Assembly: GCF_001050195.2 (NCBI RefSeq)
Contig: NZ_DF967965.1
Span: 2,095,480-2,159,479 of the forward strand
From: Anaerolinea thermolimosa
GTDB lineage: Bacteria > Chloroflexota > Anaerolineae > Anaerolineales > Anaerolineaceae
Length of the DNA: 64,000 nt
Direction: 5' to 3'
This document shows positions 1 through 8,253 of the stretch, one piece after another (the stretch's first letter is position 1; each line of letters opens with the position of its first letter). The notes under the pieces are model-generated. The model saw only the letters and a program-made list of their open reading frames with translations, had not been told where the DNA came from and searched no databases. Made by a program: the position numbers and the translations under genes.

Positions 1-392
1 GGCAAAAATACTGCATCTTCAGGTGAAAGATCAGTTGGTACGGGGATTAAATCGGTCAGATTGGCCACAAAGTGAGACTCATGCGGATGGAACGAGAACA
101 CCAACCGCCCATGCCAGGCAGGATCAACGCGCGAACCCGTCTCAACAATCCGACCAACACAGGAATATCCGTACTTAAGCGGGTACCGAAAGGAACCCGT
201 CAGAGAAGCGATTGTCTCATCCACGGTTAACTCTTCAGGGAATTGCCCGCGGTAAACGAGCATCTCTGTTCCCGGGCTAATCGCCGAAAGCAGTGTCTCA
301 ACCAGAACCTGCTCCGGCTTTACCGGTTCGAGCAACTCTTCCCGCACCTCAATTTCTTCTGGCGCCGTGAAATACAGCGTCCTGCGCTTCAT
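1..392 (-). CDS. Zinc-type alcohol dehydrogenase-like protein (N-terminal part, runs off the window)
   Basis: Reading leftwards from ATG at 392, the first 130 residues begin MKRRTLYFTAPEEIEV and include AISPGTEMLVYRG and a YGYSCVGRIVETGS stretch. This is the GroES-like N-terminal fold of the medium-chain dehydrogenase superfamily, closest in style to BchC-like or threonine-dehydrogenase-like members. A GGGGAGGGG ribosome-binding sequence precedes the ATG. The start overlaps the 3' end of the reductase gene upstream by 44 bases, so the two are probably co-transcribed. The substrate cannot be read from the sequence. The cofactor domain lies outside the window. Confidence 0.75.
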   Translation of the reverse strand, partial: MKRRTLYFTAPEEIEVREELLEPVKPEQVLVETLLSAISPGTEMLVYRGQFPEELTVDETIASLTGSFRYPLKYGYSCVGRIVETGSRVDPAWHGRLVFSFHPHESHFVANLTDLIPVPTDLSPEDAVFL

Positions 393-1098
393 GGTTCCCC
401 TCCCCAAGTAAACCCCAGATGACCATGTCTCTGCCAAGCTGCATCATCTGCGGATCAATGATCTCAGGCAATTGACCTTCCCGCAAAAAATTCCCCCGAA
501 CCTGAACACCACCTGCCCAGAAAGGAGCGATCGTAATCACCACCTGATCAACCAGCCGGGACAAGAGAAAACTGGCAATGACCTCAGCCCCCCCTTCTAC
601 CATCACGCTGGACATTCCATGCTTTTTAAGGGAACGTAAAATCTCACCAAGGCTCAATCGCCCGTCCTCTTCTTCACTTTTCACACGAAATATCCGCGCC
701 CCCTTTTCAGCGAGAATTTGCTCCCTCTCAACCGGAACATCTTCTCTACAAAAAATCCATGGTTTGAGGTCTTCCCGTTGCATCAATGCACAATCTGAAG
801 GTGTTCGTAAAGAGCCATCCAGAATCACCGGTTGGGGATGCGGCCCTCCGGCCAATCGTGCCGTCAACCGGGGGTTATCTGTAAGTAAGGTACCAATACC
901 AATTAAGATACCCTGATGCACCGCACGGAGCTGGTGAGTTAAAAGCTTGCTCTCCGCTCCGCTGATCATGAGCCGCATATTCGCTTGTGTGGTCAGGCTT
1001 CCATCCAGGCTCTGGGCGTAACTGAGTGTTACAACCGGGCGCCCCAGCCTGTCACTTCGGTGATATATATCCTGAGTCAATCCATGCAATACATCCAT
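349..1098 (-). CDS. RibD C-terminal-type (dihydrofolate reductase-like) pyrimidine/pterin reductase
   Basis: This 249-residue protein has the fold of the RibD C-terminal reductase: a strand with RPVVTLSYAQSLDGSL near residue 20, GILIGIGTLLTDNPRLTAR near residue 63, and a late VMVEGGAEVIASFL motif near residue 165. In RibD the domain reduces a ribosylamino-pyrimidine with NADPH. The deaminase half of RibD is absent, so this is a stand-alone reductase. It follows the GTP cyclohydrolase II gene with no gap (1098/1099), indicating an operon. It could serve riboflavin synthesis or a dedicated pterin-like product. The family call is firm; the pathway is inferred. Confidence 0.85.
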   Translation of the reverse strand: MDVLHGLTQDIYHRSDRLGRPVVTLSYAQSLDGSLTTQANMRLMISGAESKLLTHQLRAVHQGILIGIGTLLTDNPRLTARLAGGPHPQPVILDGSLRTPSDCALMQREDLKPWIFCREDVPVEREQILAEKGARIFRVKSEEEDGRLSLGEILRSLKKHGMSSVMVEGGAEVIASFLLSRLVDQVVITIAPFWAGGVQVRGNFLREGQLPEIIDPQMMQLGRDMVIWGLLGEGNHEAQDAVFHGARRN

Positions 1099-1746
1099 TC
1101 AAATCCTTGAGATGAGAATCTGCATGAGCAATTGCTTATTCAGAAGGTGATTCATTCGATTGACTTTGGTGAGAAGATACGCGGCATTATCGGGATACAC
1201 CGTAGCTTCGATGGGAATCCGCTGACGTACTTCAATCCCCAGCCGTTGCAACTCATGTATTTTATCGGGATTATTGGTCATTAACCGAACCGATCGAACC
1301 TCCAGATCTTTAAGAATGGCTGCTGCGGGAGAGTAATCTCGTGCATCCGCAACATGCCCCAGCGCCAGATTAGCATCTACAGTATCCAGACCATCATCCT
1401 GTAAATTATACGCGCGAAGCTTCTCTTTCAACCCGATTCCTCGCCCCTCCTGACGTAAATAAATTAACACTCCCTCCCCTTCCGATGCAATCCACTCCAT
1501 GGCTCGCCGTAACTGTTCTCCGCAATCGCAGCGGCGTGAACCAAGTACATCACCGGTAAAACATTCAGAATGGATGCGCACCAGCACGTTCTCTTTCTCA
1601 GCCACATCTCCCATAATCATGGCCAGATGCTCTTTATCGTCCTGATTATTCTCATACACGCACAGTTGAAAGGCCCCCTCCGCTGTGGGAATACGAGCAC
1701 AGGCTGCACGATGAATCTTATATCGGTTATTTATTTTCATGTTCAC
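1099..1746 (-). CDS. ribA: GTP cyclohydrolase II
   Basis: This 215-residue protein is a stand-alone GTP cyclohydrolase II, which opens GTP to 2,5-diamino-6-ribosylamino-pyrimidinone phosphate with loss of formate and pyrophosphate. The three zinc cysteines are present in SECFTGDVLGSRRCDCG (C62, C73, C75). The RQEGRGIGL loop and RAYNLQDDG follow; the Tyr there (Y113) matches the tyrosine conserved in E. coli RibA. The C-terminal LMTNNPDKIHEL and MNHLLNK are typical. There is no DHBP synthase (RibB) domain. It lies first in a minus-strand pair with the reductase and just downstream of the membrane genes at 1754-4233. Confidence 0.93.
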   Translation of the reverse strand: MNMKINNRYKIHRAACARIPTAEGAFQLCVYENNQDDKEHLAMIMGDVAEKENVLVRIHSECFTGDVLGSRRCDCGEQLRRAMEWIASEGEGVLIYLRQEGRGIGLKEKLRAYNLQDDGLDTVDANLALGHVADARDYSPAAAILKDLEVRSVRLMTNNPDKIHELQRLGIEVRQRIPIEATVYPDNAAYLLTKVNRMNHLLNKQLLMQILISRI

Positions 1747-1753
1747 CCACCTT

Positions 1754-2101
1754 TCAGGATTTTTTCCGTTCCACCCACAACAGAATAATCAGTAAAAATT
1801 CGGCGGATTTTGCCGTAATTCCGGGAGCATCGAGGGTGCCATTAATGATCGCCCATAAAACAATCGTCAATGCACTGTAGGCAATCAGAATCCAGCGAAT
1901 CCACTCCCGAAAAGGCACCAGGAATTTCAAAGGGATTAAGAAAAGGCCTGTTAACCCCACGTATCCCAGAGCATTGAGCAAGAAAAGAACATCCCCAAAG
2001 CGCAATCCAAGAAAGAAATGAATCACCGTGGTTACCATCGCTGCCAGAATGATGGCCACATGAATGGCTCGAAATGAATATGAATACCGTTCCATGTTCA
2101 C
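1754..2101 (-). CDS. Small polytopic membrane protein, unknown function
   Basis: This 115-residue protein is almost entirely hydrophobic and can form four membrane helices (about residues 12-30, 37-58, 66-86 and 96-110), ending in the charged tail VERKKS. I do not recognise the family. Its start overlaps the end of the YbhN/MprF-like gene by four bases, and ribA begins eight bases downstream, so it is probably translated from the same message as both. Confidence 0.6.
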   Translation of the reverse strand: MNMERYSYSFRAIHVAIILAAMVTTVIHFFLGLRFGDVLFLLNALGYVGLTGLFLIPLKFLVPFREWIRWILIAYSALTIVLWAIINGTLDAPGITAKSAEFLLIILLWVERKKS

Positions 2102-3158
2102 ACCTCCTTGATGTGACTGCTCCAGGTAAAAACCGATCCGCCCAGGATAAGTCCAGTGAGGCCCAGGGCCATATCTCTGCTGCGGATTAATAAACTGGCA
2201 GCCAGCGCACAGGTTGGATCAATCCCCACTGCCCGCATGGCCAGGAAAAGGCTCAATTCCAGGGTTCCTATCCCTGCAGGTGAAGGCAAAAGAAAGGCTA
2301 TCCGAACTGCCGTTAGAACACCTGCCATCTGCAAAAGGGTAACTGGCACCCCCAGGTACCGCAACATGAAAAAGAACTCACCGCCCATGACCAGCCAGGC
2401 AAACGTCGAAATTCCAAGCCCAGTTAGAAAAACCTGTGGCCTCTGGAGAAAAACAGCTCCCAGGGATTCTTCAACTTCTTTAACCTTTCCCAGCGTATGC
2501 GCAAAGAACGGAGTCTTTCTTCTTTCAAGATCATCTCAAGAACCCTGGTGAGCGGTCGCTTTCCTCTGCTAAGCGCCATCAGATGAACAAAGACCATTCC
2601 AGCCAATCCAATCCATCCTCCAACCAGCCAGCCGGTACCTTCAGGGCTCAAAACTCCACCAGCAGACAGGCCAATCAAACCAGGTATCAGAAATACCCAA
2701 TTGGTCAGCCCCTCTACTGCTTTATCTAAATACACACTGGCGACCGCAAGTGAAACTTTGACATTGTGGCGGGAGCTAAGCAGGTAAACCTGGTACGGCT
2801 CCCCTCCAAATTGCGGCCCCGGGGAGAAATAACTGACTCCAAAACCTGCCAGGCGATAAGCCAGCAAAGGGAGAAAAGAAAAGCGCACCCCCAGAGAGGA
2901 TAGAAGAAATTGCCAGCGCCAGGTCCACAACCCCAATATCCAAAGATTGAGAGCCAACAGCACCCCAATCTTGCCAGAACTTAGACGCTTAAGGGCATCC
3001 CACACCGGATCGAGTGGAAAAGAGCGAAAAACAACCACCGCTAACAATACCAGCGTCAGCCAGAACACCACCCCCCAGACAGAAAAGGAGAAGAATCTTA
3101 GCCTTGCGGTCTGGTTTCGCCCGCGCGGTGGTAAATCATCCACTCGTCCGCTTTCCAT
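2098..3158 (-). pseudogene. YbhN/MprF-like (lysylphosphatidylglycerol synthase TM region) membrane protein, frameshifted
   Basis: Two overlapping frames together make one protein of about 350 residues. The first starts at ATG 3158 (MESGRVDDLPPRGRN) and contains helices plus the family-typical AYRLAGFGVSYFSPGP and GGEPYQVYLL. It runs into a stop at 2424 after an unrelated tail. The second frame carries the expected continuation (ESLGAVFLQRPQVF, then MGGEFFFML and LLPSPAGIGTLELSLFLAMR) and ends at 2098. One base appears to be missing between roughly 2430 and 2535. Relatives are integral membrane proteins of the UPF0104 type, often next to lipid enzymes. The gene may be truly broken or a read error. 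Confidence 0.75.
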
Positions 3159-4233
3159 AAAGAGTACCTTCCTGTTCCCGTTAACATCAGGGCCACGCCC
3201 AGCAGAAGTACCCCCCAGAACCACCCGTTCATGGCATTGCCTTTCAAAGCCAGTCCGCTCAACAGGATCAAACCCAACGCAGAGGTACGTCCCAGTACCC
3301 CGAGAACAACCAAAACCAACCCCAGTCCTGTCCCGCCAACCATCCACCAGAGCGGGACCGGAGACCTGATCTCCTGACAGAGGACAACCACCAGGTTTAA
3401 GGCCAGAGCCACCCGTAACAGATACGGGATCCACTTCCACACCATATTCAAGGTAGTCTGAATCCAGCCTTGAACACCCGTATTCCAATTCCATCTCAGC
3501 CCACAGACGGCCAGCCAGTCTCTGATAAAACTTCCCATGAGAGGGAACATCAACAACGTAGCCGCACCCTGTGTAACCGGTGGAGAATAAATCGGTAGCA
3601 GAACCACGGCAATAAAGCCCATTTGCATACCGGCCAGAGCACGGCGCGTCATAGAGGGTGGCATCGGATAATTCACCAGCCCAATACGGTTGCGAACCCA
3701 CATACCCAACAAAAAGAGATATCTGGCCAGACCAACCAGCAAATACCATACTGGCACTACACCATATTGAACCAGTAGGCAACTGCCAACAAGCACTCCA
3801 ATCCATCCCAGTGCATATCCAGGGTTTCACCGAGCAGACTGGTACGCCGGGTTGCCCTGGCCACCCATCCATCGAGATAATCAAGCAACGCCGCTCCAAA
3901 GTAGAGCAGGCCGGGAATCCACTCTGCAATCCCTGCCGGACGTGGAAGCCAGAGGAACCCGGCAAGCATGGCCAACCCTCCGGCCCGCACCAGCGTAATC
4001 CAATTGGCCAGCCCAAGCGTTGAATACAACCCTCCATCTCCAGAGGTATAGTTTTTCTCTAAATTCTTCCAGAGGTGAGCGAGAATGTAACCCATGAGTC
4101 CTCCGGCGACCACCCCCCACTGAAGAACATGCCTCTCGCTCACCCAGCCAGCTCTCAGAAGGGCAGATCCCCCGGCCAGAAAACCTCCAAAGGCCATTCC
4201 AACAAGAATCCACTCTCGCCTTAATCTATCCAT
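3098..4233 (-). pseudogene. CDP-alcohol phosphatidyltransferase fused to a DoxX-like membrane domain, frameshifted
   Basis: The first frame starts at ATG 4233 and has the complete catalytic signature of the CDP-alcohol phosphatidyltransferases: D121-G122, A125-R126, G135, D139 and D143 in YLDGWVARATRRTSLLGETL. It then stops at 3757. The natural continuation (VLVGSCLLVQYGVVPVWYL, then PLMGSFIRDWLAVCG) lies in the next frame and ends at 3098, so one base seems lost near 3795-3802. After the transferase part comes a four-helix region ending in GTGRYSLWKADEWM, which resembles DoxX family proteins. The enzyme family joins a CDP-linked lipid group to an alcohol head group in the membrane. The substrate is unknown. 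Confidence 0.78.
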
Positions 4234-4347
4234 CTGTTTCTTTCTTGTGTTGTCAGAATCCCTTACTTTTTATGATCATACAAGATAATTAAGGTTATTT
4301 TACTCTTGTTTATATCTTTTGATACAAAAAAAATTCCCCCCATGGAT

Positions 4348-4392
4348 TGCAAAAATCCGCAGGCTGCCCGGGATTGGTACAGCCTGCGGATT
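4348..4392 (-). terminator. Rho-independent terminator of ileS
   Basis: A perfect 13-bp inverted repeat (4354-4366 with 4380-4392, AATCCGCAGGCTG arm) sits just after the ileS stop. On the minus strand it is followed by a run of five T residues. Confidence 0.85.
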
Positions 4393-4420
4393 CATGGCGT
4401 TCCAGGAATTGTTTAAATCA

Positions 4421-7400
4421 TCAGGGAGTGTATCGCTTTAAGCCGATTTTCACCTTCTCCCCATCGAATTGATCTTCCACCACCACCATTTCAGCATCCG
4501 GCTCTCCCGTTGCCAGATCAACAGTGAGGGTCTCATTCATAATGTAATCCCGGAATTTTTCCACCGCGTCTGCAAGCAAGCCAGTGGCCACAAACCGCAG
4601 CCGAATGCGATCAGAAATTTCCAGTCCGGCCGTTTTTCGTAAATCCTGCACCCGGCGGACAAATTCACGCGCCAGCCCTTCAGCCCGGAGCTCTGGAGTG
4701 ATGACCGCATCAATGGCAACTGTGAAGCCCTTATCAGAGGCAACCGCCAGCCCTTCCACCGGCATGGTCTGCACGATGATCTCAGCAGGGGCCAGCTCGA
4801 TCTCCTGGCCATCAACGTTCAACTTCACTCCCTGCCCGGCCTGCACCAGGGCCGCTACCGAGGACGGGTCAAGAGCCGCCAGGGCCGCGCGCACCTTTGG
4901 GAAAAGAGCGCCAAAACGAGGTCCGAGAGTTTTATTATCCGGCAGTACCCTGAAATTCACTAACCGGCTGGCCTCTTCAACAAACTCAAAATCCTTAACA
5001 TTCAATTCATCGGTGATTATTTCCACCAGATCCGGCGGTAGTGACCGGTTATTCCCTGCGAAAGCCATCGCTCTGGCCAGAGGTTGCCGAACCTTCAGGT
5101 TTGCTCCACTCCGTGCCGCCAGTCCCAAACTGGCCACCATCCGCGCCAGATTCATCTGCTCCAGGAACACTCCATCAATCGCCGTTTCATCAGTAACTGG
5201 CCATCGGGTATGATGCACACTCTCATACGCTCCCTCCCGAACATTCCGCACCAGATTCTGGTACATTGCCTCAGTAACGAAAGGTGTGAGAGGGGCAAGC
5301 AGGCGGGTTAACTTCACCAGAACGTGGTACAGTGTGGCATAGGCTGCCTGTTTATCATCATCCGATTGGCTCTTCCAGAATCGCCGTCTTGACCGCCGAA
5401 TGTACCAGTTGGTGAGGTCATCGATGAAAACGCCAATCGATGTCGAAGCGGTATAAAAGTCAGAGTCGTCCAGGCTGGCAGTCACCCGCGCGGTAAGCTG
5501 GTTCAAACGCACCAGAATCCATCGGTCAAGAATATTCTCGCTCTGCGGCGTGGCACCTTCCGGAAAATCCCGATCGAAAGTCCCCTGGGGTAGCCATCCA
5601 TCCAGTCGAGCGTAGGTCACGAAGAAGCTATACGCATTCCAGAGCGGGATAAGGAATTGCCGTCTCGCCTCATCACCCCGGTTGTACCCGAAGAGCAAAT
5701 CATTCTCCGGTCGCTGAGTCACATAGAGCCAGCGCATCACATCCACCCCCATCCTGTCAGCGGCTTCATTAAACTCAATGGCATTCCCCCAGCTCTTATG
5801 CATGGGGCGACCATCTTCAGCCACCAGCGTGGCGAAACCAAAATTCTGCAGGAAGGGCGGACTCTGATCGATCACCGTGGCCATAGCCAGCAGACTGTAA
5901 AACCAGTTTCGGAACTGACCGGGGAATGATTCTGTGATCCATTGTGCCGGATACCACTTTCGCCAGTAGTCCGGATCGGAACGATATCTCAAAGTGCTAA
6001 ACGGCACAATTCCCGCATCTAGCCAGGGATTGCCAACGTCCAGAACCCGTTCCATCTTCCCACCGCAGTGCGGGCATTGAATCTTGACCGCATCAATGAA
6101 GGGGCGATGCGGCGTGTGTCCTTCGAAAATCTCCCACCCCTCCACAGCGCGCGCCTGTAACTCTTTTTCGTCCCCGATAACCTCATAATGATCGCATTCC
6201 TTGCACACCCAGATGGGCAAAGCCAGACCCCAGTAGCGCTTCTTGCTGATCATCCAGTCGTGCATATTGCGCAACCAGTCCATCTCTCGGGCATAACCAA
6301 ATTCAGGAATCCAGCGAATCTGGTCAACCACATCCATAATCTGATAACGCAGACTGCGTGCCTTTTCTTCCGGGGTCAATTCACTGCGGGGTTTATCATA
6401 GACCTCGCCCATACTGATGAACCACTCATCTACCAGCCGGAACACCAGCTCACTATGGCAACGCCAGCAAGTGGGGTAGCGATGTGTGTATGGGGCGACA
6501 CGGTAAAGTAAGTCTTTTTCTTTTAGATTGGCAAAGATGGGGTCTGCTACCTCTGAGACATGCATCCCGCTTAACCATAAAAAGCCATCCACAAAGACCC
6601 CTTCTTCGTCCAGCGGAGCGATCATCGGCAGGCCATATTTGCGGCCAAGCTGAAAGTCCTCCGCTCCACACCCCGGCGCAATATGGACAATCCCCGTTCC
6701 TTCCGTCTCCCCCACCTCTTCCCAGAGGATCACCCGATGGGCCTGAGCCGCGCTCTGAGATACCCCCGCCGATACTTCTTTAATCTTTGAAAATCCTCCG
6801 GCGATCTGAGCCGCGGGTAAATCATCAAATGGCCCGGCATACTTCCAGCCTTCCAATTCTGTGCCCTTTAACTCTCCCAGTACCTGATAGTCTCCACGCA
6901 ACATCGAAAGTGTACCTTTTGCCAGGTAGTAGACCCGATCGCCATTCCGCACTTTGACATAGGTAAGGTCTGGCCCTACCGCTGCTGCCACATTGCTGGT
7001 CAACGTCCACGGGGTAGTCGTCCAGACCAACAACGCTTCGGGCAAACCGGTTTGGGCATCCAGCCTGGGTTGGCCATTTTCATCGAGCAACGGGAAGCGC
7101 ACGGTAACGCTATTGTGAGTTAATTCAGCATACCCATCGGTGACAATTTCATGCTGGCTGATCCCTGTAGCACAGCGCGGACACCAGGGCATCACATCCA
7201 CACCACGGTAGACCCAGCCCTTTTCCCAGCAGCGCTTCAGGAAAGTCCAGATCATATAATTGTTTTCAGTGGAGAAAGTAAAATAACTTCCTCCCAGTTC
7301 AGGCATTCCCAACCGCCCGATGAGTTCTTCCACCGTTCCGGTTACCGGCCCCTCCACCCCTTCCAGGGTAATGATCTGCCGGGGGTTTTCGAGAAGCTTT

Positions 7401-7867
7401 TCTCCCAGCCAGCGCAGGGTATCCGGTTCATTCCAATCCATCCAGTATCCCAGGCGAATCGACTGCTCGGTCTGAACCGCTGCATACTTTAATACACGTG
7501 CCTTGCAAAGGCGCACAAACTCTTCGAGCCCAAAGGATTCGATGTCCTTTTTAGTCTTGAAGCCTTTTTCTTTCTCCACTTCCACTTCAACCCACAGGCC
7601 CTGACAGTCAAAGCCGTTCTGATAGCGCAATTCGTGCCCTTGCATCGTGCGAAAACGCTGCATGGCATCCTTATAGGTACGGCCCCATCCATGGTGCACC
7701 CCCATGGGATTGTTGGCTGTAATCGGCCCATCAATAAACGACCAGTGGGGTTCTCCTCTATGCAATGTGCGCAGAGTATCGAAAGCCCGGCTCTCCTTCC
7801 AGAATCGTAAGATTTCTCGCTCCTGGGCAGGAAAATCCACTCGGTTGGGTACTTCTTGAAAGCCCAT
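4421..7867 (-). CDS. ileS: Isoleucyl-tRNA synthetase
   Basis: This 1148-residue cytoplasmic class I synthetase charges tRNA-Ile. The HIGH-equivalent is VHHGWGRTYKD at residues 57-67, and the KMSKS-equivalent is MHKSWGN in the Rossmann domain. Between them lies the editing domain with a VWTTTPWTLTSNVAAAVGP segment. Zinc-type pairs (CKEC, CPHCGG) lie in the central region, and an anticodon-binding domain follows near GVFIDDLTNWYIRRSRRR. The length and the HHGWGR motif fit the long archaeal/eukaryotic-like type of IleRS rather than the E. coli type. GCTGGAGG lies upstream of ATG 7867. A T-box leader precedes it, so expression should follow tRNA-Ile charging. Confidence 0.95.
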   Translation of the reverse strand: MGFQEVPNRVDFPAQEREILRFWKESRAFDTLRTLHRGEPHWSFIDGPITANNPMGVHHGWGRTYKDAMQRFRTMQGHELRYQNGFDCQGLWVEVEVEKEKGFKTKKDIESFGLEEFVRLCKARVLKYAAVQTEQSIRLGYWMDWNEPDTLRWLGEKLLENPRQIITLEGVEGPVTGTVEELIGRLGMPELGGSYFTFSTENNYMIWTFLKRCWEKGWVYRGVDVMPWCPRCATGISQHEIVTDGYAELTHNSVTVRFPLLDENGQPRLDAQTGLPEALLVWTTTPWTLTSNVAAAVGPDLTYVKVRNGDRVYYLAKGTLSMLRGDYQVLGELKGTELEGWKYAGPFDDLPAAQIAGGFSKIKEVSAGVSQSAAQAHRVILWEEVGETEGTGIVHIAPGCGAEDFQLGRKYGLPMIAPLDEEGVFVDGFLWLSGMHVSEVADPIFANLKEKDLLYRVAPYTHRYPTCWRCHSELVFRLVDEWFISMGEVYDKPRSELTPEEKARSLRYQIMDVVDQIRWIPEFGYAREMDWLRNMHDWMISKKRYWGLALPIWVCKECDHYEVIGDEKELQARAVEGWEIFEGHTPHRPFIDAVKIQCPHCGGKMERVLDVGNPWLDAGIVPFSTLRYRSDPDYWRKWYPAQWITESFPGQFRNWFYSLLAMATVIDQSPPFLQNFGFATLVAEDGRPMHKSWGNAIEFNEAADRMGVDVMRWLYVTQRPENDLLFGYNRGDEARRQFLIPLWNAYSFFVTYARLDGWLPQGTFDRDFPEGATPQSENILDRWILVRLNQLTARVTASLDDSDFYTASTSIGVFIDDLTNWYIRRSRRRFWKSQSDDDKQAAYATLYHVLVKLTRLLAPLTPFVTEAMYQNLVRNVREGAYESVHHTRWPVTDETAIDGVFLEQMNLARMVASLGLAARSGANLKVRQPLARAMAFAGNNRSLPPDLVEIITDELNVKDFEFVEEASRLVNFRVLPDNKTLGPRFGALFPKVRAALAALDPSSVAALVQAGQGVKLNVDGQEIELAPAEIIVQTMPVEGLAVASDKGFTVAIDAVITPELRAEGLAREFVRRVQDLRKTAGLEISDRIRLRFVATGLLADAVEKFRDYIMNETLTVDLATGEPDAEMVVVEDQFDGEKVKIGLKRYTP

Positions 7868-7894
7868 GCTTTTGAACCTCCAGCTAAAGAATTT

Positions 7895-7928
7895 AAATAA
7901 AACATCTCGACCCCACAGGGACGAGATG
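7895..7928 (-). terminator. T-box-controlled terminator hairpin before ileS
   Basis: On the minus strand CATCTCG pairs with CGAGATG around a CCC/GGG inner stem, followed by TTTTATTT. It directly follows the T-box sequence and competes with it in the standard T-box model. Confidence 0.75.
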
Positions 7929-8175
7929 GAACTCGCGGTACCACCCTGCTTCCCACCTGAATGGCGGGCGCTCTTTCGGGTACGTCCTCCTCGAAGATAC
8001 CCGCGCCTGCGATAACGGCTGGCGAGACCGGCTCACCTACTGACAGCTTACCCTGCGTTCAGATTGCAGCTCCGGAAGGATTTTCCATTCATTGTGCCGC
8101 CCCGGCTCTCACCCTTCCCGGGTTCGCTGACAGCACTTCATGAATGTACTCGTTTCCATCATCGCTTTATTGGAA
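7895..8175 (-). promoter_or_regulatory. T-box riboswitch leader of ileS
   Basis: The canonical T-box sequence AGGGTGGTACCGCG is present on the minus strand at 7934-7947, about 70 bases before the ileS ATG. Upstream lie a long stem-rich leader and a CCGTTATCGCAGGCGCGGG segment of the kind that precedes antiterminators. It is followed by a terminator hairpin at 7895-7928. T-boxes sense uncharged tRNA; ileS implies tRNA-Ile. I could not fix the specifier codon with certainty; an ATC lies in AAAATCCTTCC near 8072-8082 on the likely 3' side of Stem I. Confidence 0.92.
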
Positions 8176-8178
8176 GGT

Positions 8179-8207
8179 ATTATACTCACTCCTCAAGAAG
8201 GCGTCAA
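8179..8207 (-). promoter_or_regulatory. Promoter of the ileS T-box leader
   Basis: Minus-strand TTGACG (8202-8207) and TATAAT (8179-8184) are separated by 17 bases. Transcription should start near 8172, at the 5' end of the T-box leader. Confidence 0.85.
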
Positions 8208-8215
8208 CGTGCCCG

Positions 8216-8224
8216 TGTTATAAT
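8216..8224 (+). promoter_or_regulatory. Extended -10 promoter for the glycosyltransferase gene
   Basis: TGTTATAAT reads as an extended -10 element (TG, one base, TATAAT) 30 bases before the ATG at 8254. It lies back to back with the ileS promoter; no good -35 is visible. Confidence 0.5.
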
Positions 8225-8253
8225 ATTGCGCCACTCTACCGCCCGCGATAACT

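Noticed and set aside
2480-2540. Programmed -1 frameshifting in the YbhN/MprF-like gene (GGGAAAG nearby)
   Set aside because: The slippery-looking heptamer is not in the zero-frame phase required, and no downstream stimulatory structure is obvious; a plain indel is simpler.
7000-8160. Plus-strand frames opposite ileS and its leader
   Set aside because: They are shadows of the minus-strand synthetase and of the T-box structure.
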